Shown here in pieces: positions 5,458-7,262 of a stretch of DNA of 7,262 bases. Each line of letters opens with the position of its first letter. The first letter of the stretch is position 1. Below the pieces are notes generated by a model. It had not been told where the DNA came from, ran no database searches, and saw nothing but the letters and a program-made list of their open reading frames with translations. Source of the stretch: an uncultured archaeon (GTDB taxonomy: Archaea; Korarchaeota; Korarchaeia; Korarchaeales; Korarchaeaceae). A program made the position numbers and the translations under genes. The stretch spans positions 1 to 7,262 of the forward strand of contig CALJEO010000028.1 of the NCBI GenBank assembly GCA_938073845.1. Reading direction: 5' to 3'.

Positions 5458-6200
5458 GAGATTCCCCCCAGATACCTATTCACCCCCTGGAGAGCCTCGC
5501 TAGCTCCCTTCCTTATCCTGAACCGCGCGAACCTACTTAAATTAGTTTCCTCGGGATTAATCTCAACCAAGATCGCTCCACGCCCCAGGGCCATCAGCGG
5601 TAGGGAGGCTGCTGGCATCACCAGACCGCTGGTCCCGATCACCAGTACGACTTCAGCCTTCCCCATAAGCTCCTCGGCCCTGGACCAGGCATCCGAGGGG
5701 AGGGGCTCGTGGAACCAGACGACGTCAGGTCTCATGATAGAGCCACAGCTGCAGACTGGAGGGATCTCCTCCGGGATCCTACCGAAGCCCAGGTCTAACT
5801 TAAGGTCACATGAGGTGCACCTCATCCTCCAGATGGACCCATGTAGCTCCACTAGATTGATGGAACCGGCCTCCCGATGCAGACCGTCGATGTTCTGAGT
5901 TACTACTCCCATCAACATCCCTTCACTTTCCCACCTCGCCAGCAGCTCATGAGCTGGGCTGGGTCGGGCCTCCCTGATCAGGGACATCCTCCAAGCGTAC
6001 CACCTCCAGACGAGCTCAGGGTTCCTCCTGAAGGCACGGGGCGTGGCCAGCTCCTCAGGGTCGTACCTCTCCCAGAGGCCGTCCCTCCCCCTGAAGGTGG
6101 GTATCCCTACCTCAGCAGATATGCCGGCGCCTGTGAAGGCAATAACCCTCCCGGAGCTCCTCTTCACGAGTTCAGCCACCTTCAGTTCCTCAGAGCTCAT
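5454..6200 (-). CDS. cobB: Sir2-family NAD-dependent protein deacylase (class III-like sirtuin)
   Basis: This 248-residue protein is predicted to remove acyl groups from lysine using NAD, yielding nicotinamide and O-acyl-ADP-ribose. All core motifs are present: GAGISAEVGIPTFRG (residues 24-38), TQNIDGLHREAG (101-112), catalytic His120 in LHGS, zinc cysteines C128, C131, C150 and C152, then GTSGLVMPAASLP and INPEE. Y68 and R71 (YAWR) occupy the place of the Tyr/Arg pair that in SIRT5 and CobB binds acidic acyl groups, so desuccinylase or demalonylase activity is possible. VWFHE replaces the common VWFGE. Length is normal for a compact archaeal/bacterial sirtuin. The ATG overlaps the radical SAM gene by 11 bases and has a GGAGGTCA site. 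The family is certain; the symbol is a family label and the acyl preference is inferred. Confidence 0.95.
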   Translation of the reverse strand: MSSEELKVAELVKRSSGRVIAFTGAGISAEVGIPTFRGRDGLWERYDPEELATPRAFRRNPELVWRWYAWRMSLIREARPSPAHELLARWESEGMLMGVVTQNIDGLHREAGSINLVELHGSIWRMRCTSCDLKLDLGFGRIPEEIPPVCSCGSIMRPDVVWFHEPLPSDAWSRAEELMGKAEVVLVIGTSGLVMPAASLPLMALGRGAILVEINPEETNLSRFARFRIRKGASEALQGVNRYLGGIS

Positions 6201-7262
6201 GGGCCCTGACCTCCGGGGGACTCTGAGGGTAGGGCCTCACCTCGGACTCCAGGGGGCATCCTCCCCTGCAGACCCTTAGGAGGGGGCAGCTCAGGCAAGC
6301 CTCGCCAACGTATTCCCCTTCCCTGATCCTCCTGCATCCCTCAGAGTACCAGATGCTCTCCCAGTCATCCTTAAGTATGTTCCCCAGCCTCAGATAGTGG
6401 CTCTGGCAGGGTATGACGGAGCCATCTGGCTCTACAGCTATAGAGATGCTGCAGGCCGAGCAGAACTTCGGGCCCAAGCCTAGGTCGATGGGATCCATCT
6501 CACAGTACCTGGTCACCCCGTACCAGGTGAAGTCCAAGTCCAGCCCTATGCATAGCTCCTTAACCTCGGAAACTATACTCCTGATCTCATCGAGCTGAGG
6601 CTCGAGATCTGACGCGAGCCTGGCCCTCCCACTGTAAATCAACCTGTTCAGTGAGTAACCGTGAACCCCTAGCTCAGCGACGAACCTCACCGTATCAGCT
6701 ACCTTGCTGGAGTTCTCTCTCAAGAGTGTGGAGTTCACGCTAACGTAAACTCCGGTCCTCACCATGTTCTTTATCCCTTCCACGGTCTTCTCCCAGCTTC
6801 CCTTTACCCCCGTGATCCTATCGTGCACCTCCGGGTCGCTAGATTCCAGGGTGATCTGCGAGTAGTCCAAGCCAGCCTTAGCTAGCCTATCCGAGAGCTC
6901 CCCACTCAACAGGGTCCCGTTCGTCACTATCCCAGATACCATCCCCAGCCTCTGGGCCTCGGCCACGAGCTCAACAAGGTCCTCCCTGAGGGTGGGCTCT
7001 CCCCCGGTGAAGGTCACTTGAGGAACCCCTAGGTCCCCGAGGATCCTGAGTATCCTCTTCCAATCCTCCGTATTGAGCTCACCCGAACTTGAGGGGCTCT
7101 GGGAGTAGCAGTGAATGCAAAAGTTGTTACAATCGTAAGTCAGCGCGAGATCAACCCTCATTGGGGCTGGGAGCAATGATACGTCCGGGAACTGATATTT
7201 GAACCCCAAGTCAGTGACTGGATCACAGTATCCCTCTATGAACTTGCTTATCTTTTCTTTTA
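6190..7262 (-). CDS. Radical SAM/SPASM-domain enzyme, 5' partial
   Basis: This enzyme should cleave S-adenosylmethionine with a 4Fe-4S cluster to start radical chemistry; SPASM members often modify peptides or proteins. Counting from the in-frame TTG at 7209, the cluster motif is CNNFCIHC (C27, C31, C34), GGEP is at 69-72, and TNGTLL at 96-101. The SPASM region fits CX9GX4C (C253, G263, C268) and CX2CX5CX3C (C305, C308, C314, C318), with extra Cys at 236, 250 and 292. No Cys follows C318, although the classic SPASM pattern has one. The frame stays open past 7209 to the window edge, adding 17 plausible codons (KEKISKFIEGYCDPVTD), and the TTG has no Shine-Dalgarno site. The gene therefore almost certainly starts outside. 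It leads the sirtuin and acetyltransferase genes. A haem-pathway (AhbC/NirJ-like) role is an alternative. Confidence 0.9.
   Translation of the reverse strand, partial: KEKISKFIEGYCDPVTDLGFKYQFPDVSLLPAPMRVDLALTYDCNNFCIHCYSQSPSSSGELNTEDWKRILRILGDLGVPQVTFTGGEPTLREDLVELVAEAQRLGMVSGIVTNGTLLSGELSDRLAKAGLDYSQITLESSDPEVHDRITGVKGSWEKTVEGIKNMVRTGVYVSVNSTLLRENSSKVADTVRFVAELGVHGYSLNRLIYSGRARLASDLEPQLDEIRSIVSEVKELCIGLDLDFTWYGVTRYCEMDPIDLGLGPKFCSACSISIAVEPDGSVIPCQSHYLRLGNILKDDWESIWYSEGCRRIREGEYVGEACLSCPLLRVCRGGCPLESEVRPYPQSPPEVRAHEL
6207..6214 (-). promoter_or_regulatory. Shine-Dalgarno site of the sirtuin gene
   Basis: Read on the minus strand, GGAGGTCA ends 6 bases before the ATG at 6200. It lies within the radical SAM coding end and supports the 11-base gene overlap. 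Confidence 0.75.

Noticed and set aside
4924..6279. Several plus-strand frames opposite the acetyltransferase and sirtuin genes
   Set aside because: They lie antisense to well-supported genes with full family motifs, and their translations look like no protein family.

Overview
The window suggests a hyperthermophilic archaeon, most likely of the TACK group; a Korarchaeum-like lineage is possible but unproven. The evidence is a BRE plus TATA promoter in place of bacterial -35/-10 boxes, strong Shine-Dalgarno sites complementary to the archaeal 16S end (GAGGTGAT, GGAGGTCA), common TTG starts, heavy use of AGG/AGA (Arg) and ATA (Ile) codons, and an exported binding protein with a Thr-rich stalk and no lipobox cysteine.

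Layout. (1) Positions 1-2708, plus strand: the 3' part of an ABC ATPase gene followed by two permease genes, tightly packed with a 14-base overlap and then a 2-base gap. They encode a BMP-type (CUT2/NupABC-like) importer, probably for nucleosides. (2) Positions 2709-2997: a 289-base spacer holding a GC-rich double hairpin, an upstream imperfect inverted repeat, a clear archaeal promoter, a 20-bp perfect dyad between TATA box and predicted transcription start, and two copies of the 13-mer ACCCCCCATGAGG. (3) Positions 2998-4296, plus strand: the BMP-family substrate-binding protein of the same importer, on its own promoter and closed by a hairpin/T-tract terminator that overlaps its last codons. 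(4) Positions 4306-4581: a convergent spacer with nothing convincingly coding. (5) Positions 7262-4582, minus strand: three overlapping genes in transcription order, a radical SAM/SPASM enzyme (running off the right edge), a class III-like sirtuin, and a two-domain GNAT-type acetyltransferase.

How they work together. The plus-strand genes form one importer. The binding protein captures ligand outside the membrane, the two permeases form the channel, and the ATPase powers it. The separate promoter would let the binding protein be made in excess and regulated on its own. The minus-strand genes overlap by 11 and 4 bases, so they are almost certainly co-transcribed and translationally coupled. 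An acyl-lysine remover beside an acyltransferase suggests a reversible acylation pair. The radical SAM/SPASM partner is the unusual part and makes this operon the best candidate for an undescribed system. The structured leader region of the binding-protein gene is the second candidate.
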